64,000 bases of DNA from Ochotona curzoniae (taxonomy: Eukaryota > Chordata > Mammalia > Lagomorpha > Ochotonidae): NCBI RefSeq assembly GCF_017591425.1, contig NW_024467106.1, positions 24,232,501-24,296,500 on the forward strand. Direction: 5' to 3'. Positions 28,001-43,000 of this stretch are shown here, in pieces; within the stretch, counting starts at the first letter, position 1; each line of letters starts with the position of its first letter. The notes under the pieces were generated by a model. It was not told where the DNA came from, searched no databases, and was given only the letters and a program-made list of their open reading frames with translations. A program made the position numbers and the translations under genes.

Positions 28001-31000
28001 AGAAACACTGAAGAACATAAAAATTAAATGAAAAATATTCCAGTGACATTAACTTAAGAGTAATAGGAATATTTATTAACTAGCACCATACTTAACACAA
28101 ACTCATTAATCAAGATTCTCTCTTATCCAGACGTCCAAGATTGCACTATACTTGGCCGTCAATGTCTTACATGGTAGAAAAATACACAGGGAATCTATTA
28201 ATAAGCAATAAGCAGAAATCAAACTTTAGCTTTGTGTGCCTCAATCCAATTAGCTACTAGGAAGTTTCTTTCAATTAACTCGCTAGAAGTGGCCTCATCT
28301 ATTCCTATCAGCCAAAAAATTTAGAGGGCTTTGTGTGATAGCATAGTGGTTAAGGTCCTTGCCTTGAATGCCCAGGATCCCTTATGGGCGCCGGTTCTAA
28401 CCCTGACAGCTCTACTTCCCATCCAGCTCCCTGCGTGTGGCCTGGGCAAGCAGTCCAGGACGGCCCAAAGCCTTGGGACTCTGCACCCAATGGCAGACCC
28501 GGAAGAGCTCCTGGCTTCAGATTGGCTCAGCTCCAGCCATTGTAGTCACTTGGGGAGTGAATCATTGGATGGGAAGATCTTCCTCTCTTTCTCTCCTCTC
28601 TGTATATCTGACTTTCCAATGAAAATAAATAAATCTTAAAAAAAAAATTTAGAAGTACAACTTGCATTACTAGTTTTCTATTAATAGAAATAGATACACT
28701 CTTAATGGGAAGATGTATATATTTTTATTTAACATTTACTTAGACCAAAAAAGCAGTGCCTCATCATTTTATTTTCACATTTCTCTTTGGAAACAAGTTG
28801 CCTAATTGTTTTAATGCCACAACATTATGTCCATGAGGAGTAGGTACTATGGAAGAACATAATAAAATGAAAAAATTTGAAACTGAAAAAGTATATCAAA
28901 CACAAACTTTAAAAATCTAAACTTTATAGACAAAGAAATTGAACAAACTATAAATTTCACCTGCAACATAATCTGAAATCTGATTTCATTTTTATCTCTC
29001 TAAAACAAATGGGTCAAAATTGTTAATCTGCTACTGATTCGATAAATAATGTGTTACAGCAAAACAATAAAACTGTAACCAAGAATAAAACATAGGAAAA
29101 AACACGCACTTCCCCAAACTGCATGTTACAATGATCAATATATTCACAAGGGAAAAACAAAAAACAGGTGACAAAAGCAAAGTAAAATGTTCTTTACAAG
29201 TAAATAAATGAAATACACTTGTTAATAGTTGCACGCATTTAGTTCCATCAAACTCAATGACATACACTTCTTACAAAGCCAGGTACAAAGCAAAATGGCA
29301 TAACTTGAAAACTGAATATTATATTATTAAAAAGTAGAAGTGAAATAAAATGGAACAGAATTTACCATCAAAAGCAAAAAGAAACAAAAGAATACCCGGT
29401 GTTTATGAGACGGTCCCAGTGTCATGGTACCAATCTGTCCATTAAGGAATGTATGTACAACCTTTGCAGCCCACTCTGCCCACAAAGCATCCTGTGTTGT
29501 CTCACTTCTATAATGGAACACGTTGCTGCCTTTGCCAGCCGCAATAACGTGAAGTATCATCAAGAGATATTGCTGGAGAGCCACTGCCCAAGAGGTTCTA
29601 CTGCTTGGTTTCAGTGCTTACTGGCATGCACAGGGGACGGCAGCTTGCGCGGTCCTGCTTGGAACTTTGGGCTCGCTTGCTTTTCTTTCTGTTTCTGGGC
29701 AGGATATCACCCTGTGGTCCATATCCCCAGAAAGCCATTTCCCAGTAGGTACCACACATATGACACTTCCTTTTGTACAGTTTTTCCTGGAACTCCACTA
29801 ACCTTTACCACCAGGGGCTCCTAAGTAAGCCTACTGCAACTGGAACTGGTACACAGTCCAGTAAGTAAACCAGGGCTCTTACTCAGATTTTTTCCTTCCA
29901 GGCTACACTGCTTCAGACCTGGGGCACTAACTGTTCCCTTTATCTGTTGCTCTTGTATTCTTCAGCCATCTTCCCTATCCCTTAGTGATCATTTTCCATT
30001 ATTCCAAAGTCATAAGTAAGATTTTAATTTACACTGATTGTCTAAACCATGTGGCTTTTTGTCTGAGCAGAACTGGATTAATCAATTAGCACTATTATTT
30101 CAGACTTTTTCTGGATTGATAATCACCATTTTTGCCTCTTGCTCTCATCATTTACAAGAGATAAAAGATTAAGAACACCTAAGTCAACAATCTTAAGCCA
30201 ACAACTCATAAACAGATTAGTCTTTTCAATTTCTCCAATCTAACAATAAATCCTACCTTGTTTTGAGCCACCTCAGCTGCCATTACTTCAATTTGACCTT
30301 CATAGGATTTGATAGCTTCATTTACAGCTTCCAGCTGCTGTTTATATGACGCATGCTCTCTCTTGAGTTCTTCCAGTTCCAAAGTGATAGCTTCAACTTC
30401 CTAAAGACAGAAAACATCTTGGTATTCAAACAGGTAATTAACTACTAAAAACGAATGTAGAGCAACAAAAGCAGCAATATCCTCACCCAAACAGCCACAG
30501 TTTAATGACCACTTAACAACCCAAATTACATGCTAAGCTGCTTTTCTAGAAAAAGATAGGAAAGTTTATTTTCCTATATTAAAATAAGCTATGTATAAAT
30601 AATTCTATGCATTCAAAGAACCGTGCATGAATTCTTTTTATTCCAATAGGGAAAATACAACAAAATTCTACATTACAAACATCTAGTAGAGACACAATGT
30701 TTCTGACATTAAAAAGTGTTTACTACTCATAAAGGGAATAGCATTTGTGCATTCCAGACACAGCTCCAAGGTGACCACATTTCCTTCACTCCCTGCTCTC
30801 AATATCCTCTGGCCTTTCTTCTCCTCACTGCTGCTGTAAAGGCATAATTTTAATCCACTCCATATCACAGGTTTAATTCACCCACTAACTATAATATTCA
30901 GCAAACAAAAATCAGAGCACCACAGTCCCACTGTTGTGTAAATATAGAGTAAAACTGACAAGTGCATCCCAATGCAAGCACTTCATTCCAGTATGGTTTT

Positions 31001-34000
31001 TGCATTCTCAATTAGCTGTTGCATATCAGCAAAATCATTTGATATTTTTCTTTTTGCAACTAGCTTATTTCACTAAGCATATGGTTTCCAGTTACACAAA
31101 TTCTCTTGTAAAAGACAGAATTTAATTCATTTTATGGATGAATAGCACTCCATAATATATGTACACTGTTGTCTTAGAGATTTATCTAATATGTTAGCTA
31201 CTGTAAATGGAGCTAAGATTTTCTAGTTAAACAAAATTATTCAGTAAGCCAATATGTTAGTTCACTGCACCTTTTTGTCTACTAGAAAATGGTTTTTCTG
31301 CAGCTACCTAGTGATAGAATCTTATGGGATATTTTTTAAAAAGTGGATTCAAATTCTACTCTACACAATCTCATTTAAATTCGGTATCTTTGAAACAAAA
31401 AATGTTTGAAATCAAATATAAGTTTAAACCTGTCCGTCCCTATTCAAAAGATGAGTATAATGAGGTACTACCAATCTACAACTGAATAACCTCCTCAAGT
31501 GGAAGGTACTTCCTCTGATGATTCTATCATAGTGCATATCCAAACATGTAGTTTCCAAAGAGAAATATCCAACATGCAGAACTTCTAACATTTCACAGTT
31601 ACTCACATCATGTAATTCACTCTGGAATCCAGTCCACTCTCAATGGAAGCATCTACTGAAAAGAAACTTCGACCTTTCTCTAAGATTAACAAGCCAATGC
31701 AACCTACACACAACATGACACTCAAACACAGAATTTCCTGTAAAAAACACATTCAACTTGTAAAACACATAATCTATTTCCTAAGAACACAACCATTTTT
31801 ATATTTTGGAATTACACTGATGAATAAAGTCACCCAAACCTGTTCTATCACCTCTGTCTCTATGTTAATCTTTACACAGGTGCCATTTAAACAAAGAATA
31901 TTACCTGTTGTTTTTCTTTCATTTTTTTGCTGGATGCATCTGCCTTAGTTTTAGCACCATCCAGTTTTTTCTGAGCATCCTTCAGTTCTCTCTCTCTTTC
32001 AGCTTCTGCATTTTTCATTTTATTCTCCAGTACTTCATATTTTTCTTCTGCCTTTTTTTGGATTTCTTTGGTATTTTTTAAGATTTCTTCACTTTCCTCT
32101 GCATCATAAAGTAGACAAATTGGGCTAAGTTAAAAACTTAAAAAAAAAAAAAACCTAAAAACTAGATAAAGGTTTATTAATTCAACTATTAGCAGAAGAA
32201 ATGGTCTGGAAAATTAGAGGGTAGAGAATTTACAAAAATTTACTATTCCTGCCATCTTTTAGAAAGGGTTAAATGACATTCTATTTAGGGGCCATATTTT
32301 AACAACCTAAAGATCTGTAAAACAAAATTATTTCCAATAGTATGAAATAAATAGCAAAATTTTTTATTTATAGCTCATTTAATTTTGAAAAGAGTCTGAA
32401 GTAACTTAGTTCCTATTTTTCACAAGCCTAATTTATAGTTCCTAGAGGCAGGACTCTAACCACAGTATTTATAAATTTGAGTTGCTATCTAAGCTATCCA
32501 ATGAGTTACCCAAAAAGTTAACAATTTTATAAACAACTGTTTTTGTACACTTACATTAACTAAAAAATCTCTCAGAGAAGATGAAAATATTCAGAATATA
32601 TCTATAATAAAATACAAAAAAATACCCAAACTTTTCAAACAAAAAAGATAGATAGACTGGATACATTAATATCACAACTGACATGCATTGTCAGTGTATG
32701 GCTACACACACATATAATCCTGGAAGGCAGGACTACAATTTTCTAGGTAACTTTTCATTGCAAAATGAAATACTGGGGGGAAACTGATGTGTAGATATGG
32801 TTTTAAGGAATGACAAAAGTAAAAACTATCCTATCCACTTAATTTTGGTGAAAAGTGAAGGATGGTTTCTTCAATGACAGCTAAAAGCTGCATTACATCA
32901 AACATTAAACATTTGCATAACAGAAGTATTATATACATAAAGTTAGAGAAATAGATAAGCTAAAAAAATACACTTGCAGAAATTAGATCTCTTAAAAATT
33001 AGAACAATGGGGAGAAAAAGGAGAGCAATTCAATATTAAAATGAGCAAAGAAGCAAACAGGAAAAGCAAAAAAGCAGAAATCCAGAGGTCCTGAGGCTGG
33101 CACTGTGACGCAGCAGATTATGTGGCCATGTGCACCTGCCCTGCCACATCACGTCCTGGCTGCTCATCTTCAAACCCAGCTCCCTGATAATGTGCATGGA
33201 GAAACAGAGGATAATGACCCAGGTATCTGGGCCACTGCCAACTGCATGGGGACCCAGAATCAAAGTCCAGATTCCTTGTGTCAGCACAGGCTGGGCCCTA
33301 TGTCCCAGCCATCTGGGGCGTGAATCAGCATGTCTCTGTCACACCCTGTCTTACAAATCTTTAAAAAAGCAAAACAAAACAAAACAAAAAAAAAAACGCA
33401 AAGGTCTAATGGCATACAGAATGAGAAAGATTATAAATTTTACCAGCAACTGGGATAATATAAATTTGAATGCTAACATGCTTCCTTTAAAATCATCAGA
33501 TAGAATTTTTATGTTCACAAAGGAAAAGCTTCAGAGAAATGAGAATTTCCATGTTACCAGAAACATTAATTAGTCAGAACATCAAGAATACATAGTAAAG
33601 GAAAATGATGATACTTAGTCCTCAAAAATCTGTCCTTGATCACATCCTGAAGGGACTCTCCCCCACATACATACAACAGCATTTCCTACACGTAAGGTAG
33701 AACTAACAGAGAAAGCAAGCACAGACTGTTTCAGTCTTACCAATGGTTTTTTTAAGGGTATCTAATTCTTCTTGTTGCTTGTGGTAAGAGCTTTGCTGGA
33801 GCTTGGTTTGTAATAGGTCTGCTTCTTCAGATCTCATTTCCCACTGTTGTTTCAGCTGGCGATACCTTTTAAAAAGAGATCGATCAGTTTGTAAACAAAA
33901 ACCAGATTTCTTGTGATGTGACTTCACGACTTAGATTCAAACATCAGCCTCCTAAAACTCACTGCAAACAAGATAAAATGCCATACATTTTACAAAACAT

Positions 34001-37000
34001 TTGAAGACTCTTGAATGTGTGAGGCATTACTTAGTAGCTACTCATGAAGAACGGTTAATCACAACAATTACATAAAATTTCAAACATTTGATTACCTACT
34101 TACTAACCTTCATTTTGAAATGCTGACTAAAATATTCTAACAGTGTTTCCTAATTTTTGTAATGAGACTGACAGTTAAGAGGACACAGCATGCGTTGTAA
34201 ACTTTGCAATTCTACCTTACATCTGGCTATTTAGTCATTTCTTTGCTAAATATTTAACTCATGTGAAATCTATAATTAATATGAACAGAAAGTATTTTGT
34301 CAGATACATTATGAGGCCTAAAGGGACTTATGAAAACTGCAGAAAAATAGGACTCAACTTGTAAGACATGAAGCACTATTAGGAGTATTCTTGCCAGAAA
34401 CAATGCTATATGCTAATTAAAACAGTATCTTCTTAACATCAAGTAATTTGTTAAGGCAATAAAAATGTAACCTTGACTATTATTTTCTTGAGTGGCAATA
34501 AAGAATAGCTTTAGCTGAAACTTCTAGTCTCATATTTTTCAAAATTTGTATCCTTTCCTTGACCTTGATGCCAAAATTAGCCAATGATTTTATGCCATAG
34601 AATTGCCCCAAATTAAATAAAATTAAGTTTTAAGTCAAATATGAGTACAACTAATCAGTTTGTTAGAGTTCCACATATCCTAGAAAAATTTCGTTGCACC
34701 TGTACCACAAAGTTTCAATCCCTTTCTGTAACCAGAAAATAAAATGCAGGCTTTATGGAAGTGTGAAGTTTGAAAGTTGGCATTTTGATGCAAATTATAA
34801 CTTGGATTAGTCATTTCTGAGTTCCCAACAATGTTTCAATTCAAACTCTATTTCAAAATCTAAATGTCGGGCCCGGCACAATAGCACAGCAGTTAAAGTC
34901 TAGCCTCGAACGCGCCGGGGATCCCACATGGGCATGGTTCTAATCCCGACGGCCCTTCTTCCCATCCAGGTCTCTGCCTGTGGCCTGGGAAAGCAATCAA
35001 GGACGGCCTAAAGCCTTGGGACCCTGCACCCGCATGGGAAGCCCAGAAAAGCTTCTGGCTCCTGGCTTTGGATTGGCTCAGCTCCAGCTTTTGTGGCCAC
35101 TTGGGGAGTGAACCATTGGATGGAAGATCTTTCTCTGTCTCTCCTCCTCTCTGTATATCTGCCTTTCCAATAAAAATAAAAAAATAAATCTTCAAAAACA
35201 AAAGCTAACTGTCACACCACTTTTAGTTATTCACATTAAGCATTACAATTTCTGAACATTTTTATCAGATTTTTTTTTTTAAATCTTCAGACTGGAAAAA
35301 ATTCCAACGAAACTTTCCAACAGTGTATTTCAAAGTATTAGCAGTTGCACTCAGAGACCTTTTAAAGCGAGGACCTCTTCCCTCACTTGATTTAATCTCT
35401 GGGCCAGGTCACACCCATTTTTCAGGTAGTCACTGAGGTTACCTGGCTATCACATGCATGAGGCTTTTCTTGACTACACATACTGAAATTTCAATACCAC
35501 TCCATCTCTGATGCTTCCCATCTCATCTCCTCATTCTTCTTTTTAGAACCAGCTAGTATTTTTTTAGTCAATTTACGTCTGTACATCTGTATTTTCACAA
35601 CTACATCAATATAGATGAAGGCAGATGTGTCTGACTCATTGCTGGATCCCCAGCTCCCAGAAACACGGCACACAGGAGATACTCAATAAACACACCCGAT
35701 ATTTTTTTATTATAAAGAAACATTACCGAGTATGCATATAATTAATATCTGTACCAACAGGAAACAATGTGAAGAAACAGCAGACCTTTGCTTCTGTCTG
35801 ACATGAACTTGTTTACCTCCGTTACAGTCCAGTGGTCTTCTGCATCTGTAGGACACGTACAACACTGAGAGCACCTGATCAACGCTGTGCTGTCTTACAC
35901 TGTCTCAAGTCAAGAACCCAAGCAGCTTCTGGCAGCAGACCCAAGACCACTTAAGAAACCCTTACACCTCAGCAGGTGTTACAAGCATTTATCTCAGCAG
36001 GCAGTGGAGGATATTCCCCATTATGCTTAATTAGATTTTCCTAATGTATTTGCTATCACTGAATTTATTATTTTAAGTAAAATAAAGACTATTATGAAAG
36101 ATGGCAGAAGTTACATTTCTTCAAGGAATAAAAAGCTAAATGGTTGCATGCCAGATGGGATTCAAAATGGACACACACACAGAAGCGCCCAGTATTTGTC
36201 TCCTCCTCCACCCTAGAGCCTTCAAGACCAGTGCTTAAGGACGAGCACCAAAGGCAGAGAGAAGCTGGAACACAGTAGAACATATAACAAACGTAGTCAC
36301 CTAAAGGGAGAAGGGAGAACAAAGCAATGTCTGACGCCTAGGGTCAGTGAATTCTGTTTCAGAGGAAGAGTGAACAGGAGGGCATAGAAGGAGCCCATCT
36401 GTATACATCTGTCATCTGGGTGACCCTCCATGGAGAGGACACCTGTAGCCGCAGACCTGCAGCTAAGGAGGCATGTTCTCTCAGACTCAGAGCTCCTGGC
36501 CTTCATGGGGGAACCAGCCAGGTGCTCTCCAGAGCTCCTCACAGCAGGGATTGGTAGAAGGAGGAGCCATTCCGGGACTCAAACACCTCACAAGAAGTAT
36601 GTCTGATTTCTTGGGCCCCAGAGACACAACCCCATTCTAGCTCCAGCTAGAATGCACAAACCAGGGCTGACCCACAGTCAAGTGCACAATGCACCGTGCT
36701 ATGGCAGACTATAGGGCAGTGCTGCTGAGGTGGCTTTAATACTCTGGAAATGAGGAGGCATGTGCTGTGGAAACTGAGAGCCAATCTATTTCTTACTATT
36801 TCTTCTCCCCGACTATCTGACAGCTCTGTTTGCCACTGTGTCTCCAGGCACCCAGCTGATAAAGACTATGGACATTCAGAGATCCGTGCACACCTGGAGC
36901 AGATCTCACAGTGAGGCTAGGAGACACAGGGAGGAGTCAAGTAGGGCTCGGGATGGTAAGCATGCCTGGGTGGGTAAAGCGTGTTGATACCATGAGTTCA

Positions 37001-40000
37001 CTTTAAGCTGTGAAACACCTGGCTCAACATGGCACAGAGCTGGGACTGCAAGCATGTCAGCTAACTCCAACATCCATCCCTTCTAACTGCTGCCAGAGGT
37101 ACTCCGCACAACCAACTGTCACGTCACTCCAGACTCTTGCTCTACCCCAAACAGTGACCAGAGGTCTGCGCCCTACACAGTACATATCACTGGAACTGTG
37201 GTCTACCCCATCAGTCCTCAAAGGCATATCTACAGGAATAAATCCTTCAACTAAAAAAATCCCTCCACATGTTAGATCTTACAGTTGTGCAAAGATTAGC
37301 ATAGAAACACAACAAAGGAAGTAATGTAAGTCCCCCAAAGAAATATTAATATCAGATTGGGAAGAAAAAAAGAGACTGACAAAATGCCTGCAATTCAAAA
37401 AATGGCTGTAAGCTTACTCAAAATAAAGAGGAGCAATTAGATGATATCAGGAAATCAGTTCATGACAAAAATCAGAAATTCAGCAGAAAGAGACTCTGAA
37501 AAAGAAACTATTAGAAATGCAATAACTAATAAGTCAAATAAAAAATACAATGGAGGGCCCGGCGCGGTGGTTAAGGTCCTCGCCTTACACGCCCAGGATC
37601 CCATATGGGTGCCAGTTCTATCCCGGCAGCCCTGCTTCCCTTCCAGCTCCCTGCCTGTGGCCCGGGAAAGCAGTCGAGTACAGCCCAAAGCTTTGGGACC
37701 CTGCACCCGCGAGGGGGACCCAGAAGAGGCTCCTGGCTTTGGATCGGCATAGTATCGGCCCGTTGCGCTCACTTGGGGAGTGAATCATCGGACGGAAGAT
37801 CTTCCTCTCTGTCTATCTGCCTTTCCAATAAAAAAAATAATAAAAATAAATCTTTAAAAAAAATACAATGGAGAGCTTTAGTAACAAACTTGACAAGGCA
37901 GAAGAATATTCAGTCTAGAAGACAGATTTTCCAAGTATTCAACCAGACAAGCCAAAAAACAAGAATAAAAGAAGTTTCAAGAACCATGTAATGCTATGAA
38001 ATGCAAAGCACCTGTACCTTCAGGAAAACAAAGAACAGCTTCCAAAAGCTATTCAATGAAATATTAGCAGAAAATGTCCCCTACAGCAGACACAGACACG
38101 GACTTCCAAATACAGGAAACACCTAGAACCCAAAATAGGCCTGAAGAGAGCAGCCCTACAAAATGACACACTGTTTCAAACTTCCAAACCTAATCTCTCT
38201 AAGAGAAAAATGGTACATCAACTTTAGATTTTTTTTTTTTGAAAAGACTGTGGGACTGCAAATTTGCATGACTATTATAAAAAATAGTATAGAGAGCCCT
38301 CAGAAAACCAAAGTACTCTACCATATTGACTATCCCATTCCTATAAATGCATCAAAAGGAAAAGCAATCGGCATATGCACAAGGTCGTTGCACTCGCATG
38401 TTCTTCACAGTACAAATGCAGTAGACGTGAGTCATCTGAGGGCAGGATAAACGCCCCGAATAAATACACGACAGTACTATCCATTTGCCATTTGGAACAA
38501 AATAGATGTAACTGGTGATAACTGTGTTAAGAGTATTAAGACAGATCCAGAGACAAATACTGCATTTTCTTCTATTTGTGAATTAATACATAAAGTATCA
38601 AAATTGTGTGGATGTCATATATAGTATTCAGTTATTATAATAGTATCACTTTACTGACTCACATCATGTAAATGACAGTATGCCCACTGTCCTTACAATG
38701 AGCATCGTCACAAATTACTCTTCTATTACTATCTCTGAATTCAAGAAATGTATGTATGTATATGTATATAATCAATATTTGAAGCAAATTGACAAAATGT
38801 GAAAAAATATATAAATTATATTTTAAAACCTAGCAACTCACAGCACACAAACCTTTATTTTTATACCCATAATCTCCCTCTTTTGGCTTAATTCAACTTA
38901 AGTCTTACTTTTCAGCAGTGTTTTTGAGACCTGCTAGCTCCTCTTCTAGAGCCTTTAGTTCATTCTCCTTGATTCTCAGTTCATCCTGAACATCTTTGAG
39001 TTCTTTAAACTTCATTAAAATAGAAGCTGCCTGGGACCGGGCACCTGAAGAAAACAAATTAAAACAGGCCTTTGACATTAACTTACTACAGCATTACACA
39101 CACACAAAAATGTCCCAGAATGACACTGGTTATTACCCAACAATTTTTTAAATATTTCAAAGAAAGAGACAGAAAACAGGTATCTCCCACCTGCTGGTTC
39201 ATTTTACACAGGTCTCTTCCACAGACAGCAGTAACCCCAGTGAGCTGGCCTCTACTGCCTACCCAAGGCGTGCTTATGCACGACACTGGGCGTGAAGCCA
39301 GGACTTGAACCAGGCACTCTGCTGAGGGATGTAGGCATCTCAACTGGCCTCCTACTTGCAATGACAAAGACCTTCTCCAAGAAACCTTTTAATGAACTTA
39401 TGAAAATTCAAATTTCACTATGTCATCTGAACCACAGGGGACACAAAATTGGAAACAGTTTTATGTAGATGTGGCAGATCATTCAAAATAATCACCGTCT
39501 TGTTTCCTGGCTCCATCCTTTCTGTGGAGCTCTCCCTTTGCTATGAGGCAGCACAGACAGACTACTTCAGACTGTACGCAACAATGAGAACAAGCAGCAA
39601 CTGAATGCTTTAAAAGTATCATAATTATGAAGTAAACTTATTACAAGCTGCTAAGATTTAGAGGTCATTCTGGAGCATGCATTTTAAAGCTTGATCTGAG
39701 CTGATATAGCAGAGTAAACAGAACAATTTCATATTATAAGCAATTATAACATAGAAGTAACAGGCTTAACTAGTATGTTGACAAGGAAACTATAGGCTAG
39801 ACAGGACAATGTTAGTATCAATTACCTACGTTATTACAAGCCCTTTGCTAATAAGATAAAGGTTTACTCTTGTTCCATCCCTTAAGTAGAAACTTTTAAA
39901 GCAGCCTAGTCAATTAAATCTAAAAAAGTATCTTCTATTTTCAGATATTTTAAAATATTTTTATTCTTATTATATGAAGATACCAATCAATTACTCTGAC

Positions 40001-43000
40001 ATTTGATCACGGGACTTAATTGGCTATTTGTCTTCACCTGGAAATTACATGATGCTATTTGGAGTCTCAAAAGGCTTTACACAAACTTTTGTAAGTGAAG
40101 AAATAGAAATCTGTACCAGTCCTAGGCTGGCTTGCCCTGGCCCTGCAGAGCCAGTGGCCCAGCTATGAAGACGATGCCAGCCTCGGGCCAAGATCGAGAG
40201 CTGATCTGGCCTTGCTGCCCCAGCCTGTCTGGGGGAGGCCCTAGGCCAAGGTGCTGCTTCCTGTGTCTCCTGCATGTGCTGGAGGCTGCTAACCGGCTCC
40301 CGGAGGAGCCCCCGCTCTTAGCAGAATTGCTCTCAATCCCACTGGTGGCCTTTGGTGTCAGCAAGCAGTCTGTACTTTTATGTCTTGCTGGCTTCAGGAG
40401 TCAAGAACTCTAATCTCGGGGACCAAATCACATGGGTGTGTGTACGTCCTGGCCTCAGTGTACACATGGCAAGCTAGCCGCGTCCTCTGCTGACTCTCAA
40501 GCAAAGAACATACCAGGTGCACACAAAAGGTAAGTCTGCATACTTCAGTAAACCAAATGAAGACTTCAAATACCTCTTTTAAACACAAACATAGCCTTTA
40601 CTTTCACCTTATCAAGGTTGCTCCATTTTAAGGCAGACATGTTTTACCTACTTTTTCTCTTGATCCTTTCAGAACCTGCTACTGGCAAGAGAACTCCTTA
40701 GTGAGTTCTAATTTAGTGCTCAAGTCTGAACATTTTGTCTAAAGTAGTCACGAACAACTGAAGGCCCCAGAACACATGCTTAAAAAACAAGAGCCTGTGC
40801 AATGATTGATGGAATCTGTCACCTATGCTCCAAGGAATCCAACAACTTCTCACAGTAATAAGGATTATATGAGAGACACAGCCTTTGGCAGTGACTGGGA
40901 ATTCTATGGCTTGTGAGATGGACCCATTTGATAAGACAGGAAAGGTTTTTGAACCCAGGACAGGCAGGGCCTATGGCACTAGTGAGCAAGAAGTAGCTAC
41001 AGAGGATGTCATCAATCTGTGTCCCACAGCAACCTTATGATTAAGCGTCAGACATCTCCGAGAATTGAATGAAATGGACAGGCAGGCTTGAGTCACAAGT
41101 TGGAAACAAGATCTCTTCCACCCTATGTAATCCTGTCTACCTACCTGTCAATTAAATGGCCTCTTTCCCAGAATTCATTTCCTCTCACCTGAGCTCTTAG
41201 GGTGGTATCATGTAACCACTCTCCTTTCCAAGCCCAAAAGAAGTCTGGGAACAGGGAGGAGTATTCCCTTGTGGTCACAGGCATGGCTGTCACAACCAGA
41301 AAGGGGGAGCAGGGAAGGACACTAATACTCCAAGACACTTTGGATGGCTTGGCTACCTCTAGCTCCATGATTATTGCCCGGGAAAGTAGCAGAAGACGGT
41401 CCAAGTGCTCAGGCTCTGGTAGCCACATGGGAGACCTGCAGGAGGCTCCTGGCTCCGGGCTTTGAATGGGCCTAGCTCTGCCAGAAGCAGCATTTGTGAT
41501 GTGAATCGATGCACAGGGGTCCTCTGTATCTCTGCCTCTCCTTCTCTATCTGTAAACTCTACCTTTCAAATAAACAATCTTAAAGTACCATCTTTGAAAT
41601 CAGGCTCCCTTCATTCACATTCTGAGCTGTACCACTTATTGTCTAGTTATTTAATCTCTGTATGTTCCACCAATGGACTTACAAGGTGATAGTAACATAC
41701 TGACAGTAAGTTCATTACTTACAGACCACAAACTGCTAAATTTATAGAACTAATGTATTACCTACACAAACCAATTACCCATTAACACTTTGTAGTTATT
41801 CAGTCCCTAACATGTGAATGAGGCCAAGTGAGGAAACTCCTTAAAATTTAATTGTTTTATTTAATTAACTTAATTCAATGTAAAAGGCCACACATGGCTA
41901 TTTTATCAGTAACAGGTCACCGCATAGTATGTTGTAAAAATATTTCAAGGTTTTTTCAGTCACTTAACATGGTAACATGGATCTGGAAACTCTATGTGGC
42001 AAAATATTAGAAGATAACAAAAAATTCCTTAAAAAAATGTATTCACTTGAAAGGCAAAGTTACAGACAGGGAGAGGCAAAGTCATAGAGTGAAGTCCTCT
42101 AGCTTACAGTTCACTCCCAACCAGCCACAACATTCAGAGCTGGGCCTGACTGAATCCAGGAGCTCCAGTGCATATGCCATGTGGGTGCAGGAGCCCAACA
42201 ACCTGAGCCATCTTCCACTGCTTTCCCAGTCATACTGGACCGGAGCATAAGTGAAACAGTTGGGATTCAAACTGGTGTCCATATAGGATTCTGGTACTAT
42301 GGGCTGGGTCTTAACTCTATGCCATAGTGCCATCCCCAAGAAAGGACAGTTACATTGAAAATATACTTGAAAACTTTACTTTCCAGTACCTACAATATTC
42401 TGAGTAAAAAGTCAAGAATAAACATGATCTGAGATGAATAAAAGAACTTAACAGTAGATTGTGAGCTTCCTGAGGGCTACACTATTGCGTACCTTTTCAT
42501 TGTTATTAACTACTCATCACACGCATTAGGTTTTTAAAAGCTAAACTCAATTCTATTTACATTCAAGTTTTGAAAATAATACCTGATCTTGGGTATAAAA
42601 CTTGGACCAAAGTATTGGTTCTAATTGAAAACTAGGAATAAAACAAACCAAACCAACTATCCCTACCTACTTATCACACAGAAATTTAAAGACAGATAAT
42701 TAAACCTTACCTCCACTCAATGTGCCATGAGGATCAAATACATCACCTCCTAGCGTCACAGTTCTGGTCATTATCCTTTTATCAAAGGCCACCTTTTTGG
42801 CATTATCCATATTGTCACAAACAAATGTTGTTCCAAAGACAAATTCCATTGCTTTCTGAAGTTCCGGTTTGTATTCAACCAGGGAAAGAGCTATGTGAAC
42901 ATTGTTAGGGCCAACCTATGGGAAAACAAGAAAGGCTATAGTACACGTTACCTCTTTCTTCTCAATTATTCCTTCTGTAAAATTTTCAAAAAGAAGAACT

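Larger units (their letters stand above)
33866..38908 (-). other. SMC2 intron
   Basis: 5043 nt with a young SINE at 34869 and an L1 fossil (37.2-38.8 kb, possibly from 36.6 kb) carrying a nested SINE. 33.9-34.85 and 35.2-36.6 kb show nothing recognised. Confidence 0.9.
39045..42710 (-). other. SMC2 intron with a GC-rich unassigned block
   Basis: 3666 nt with three old SINEs. The block at 40110-40430 is clearly GC-richer than its surroundings and matches nothing I recognise. 40.8-41.3 kb is also unassigned. Confidence 0.88.

Noticed and set aside
31905..32150. A-rich tract suggesting a retrocopy of an SMC gene
   Set aside because: The coding match is a normal SMC2 exon with proper acceptor, donor and split codons. 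The A-richness is its lysine/glutamate coiled coil.
36600..37220. GC-richer stretch as a separate gene
   Set aside because: No protein-like frame is recognisable, and its position directly before L1 ORF1-like sequence suggests an L1 5' region.
37441..37991. Several 100+-codon frames on both strands
   Set aside because: They run through a young SINE inserted in an L1 fossil. Similar products recur at other SINE copies, so they are repeat shadows.
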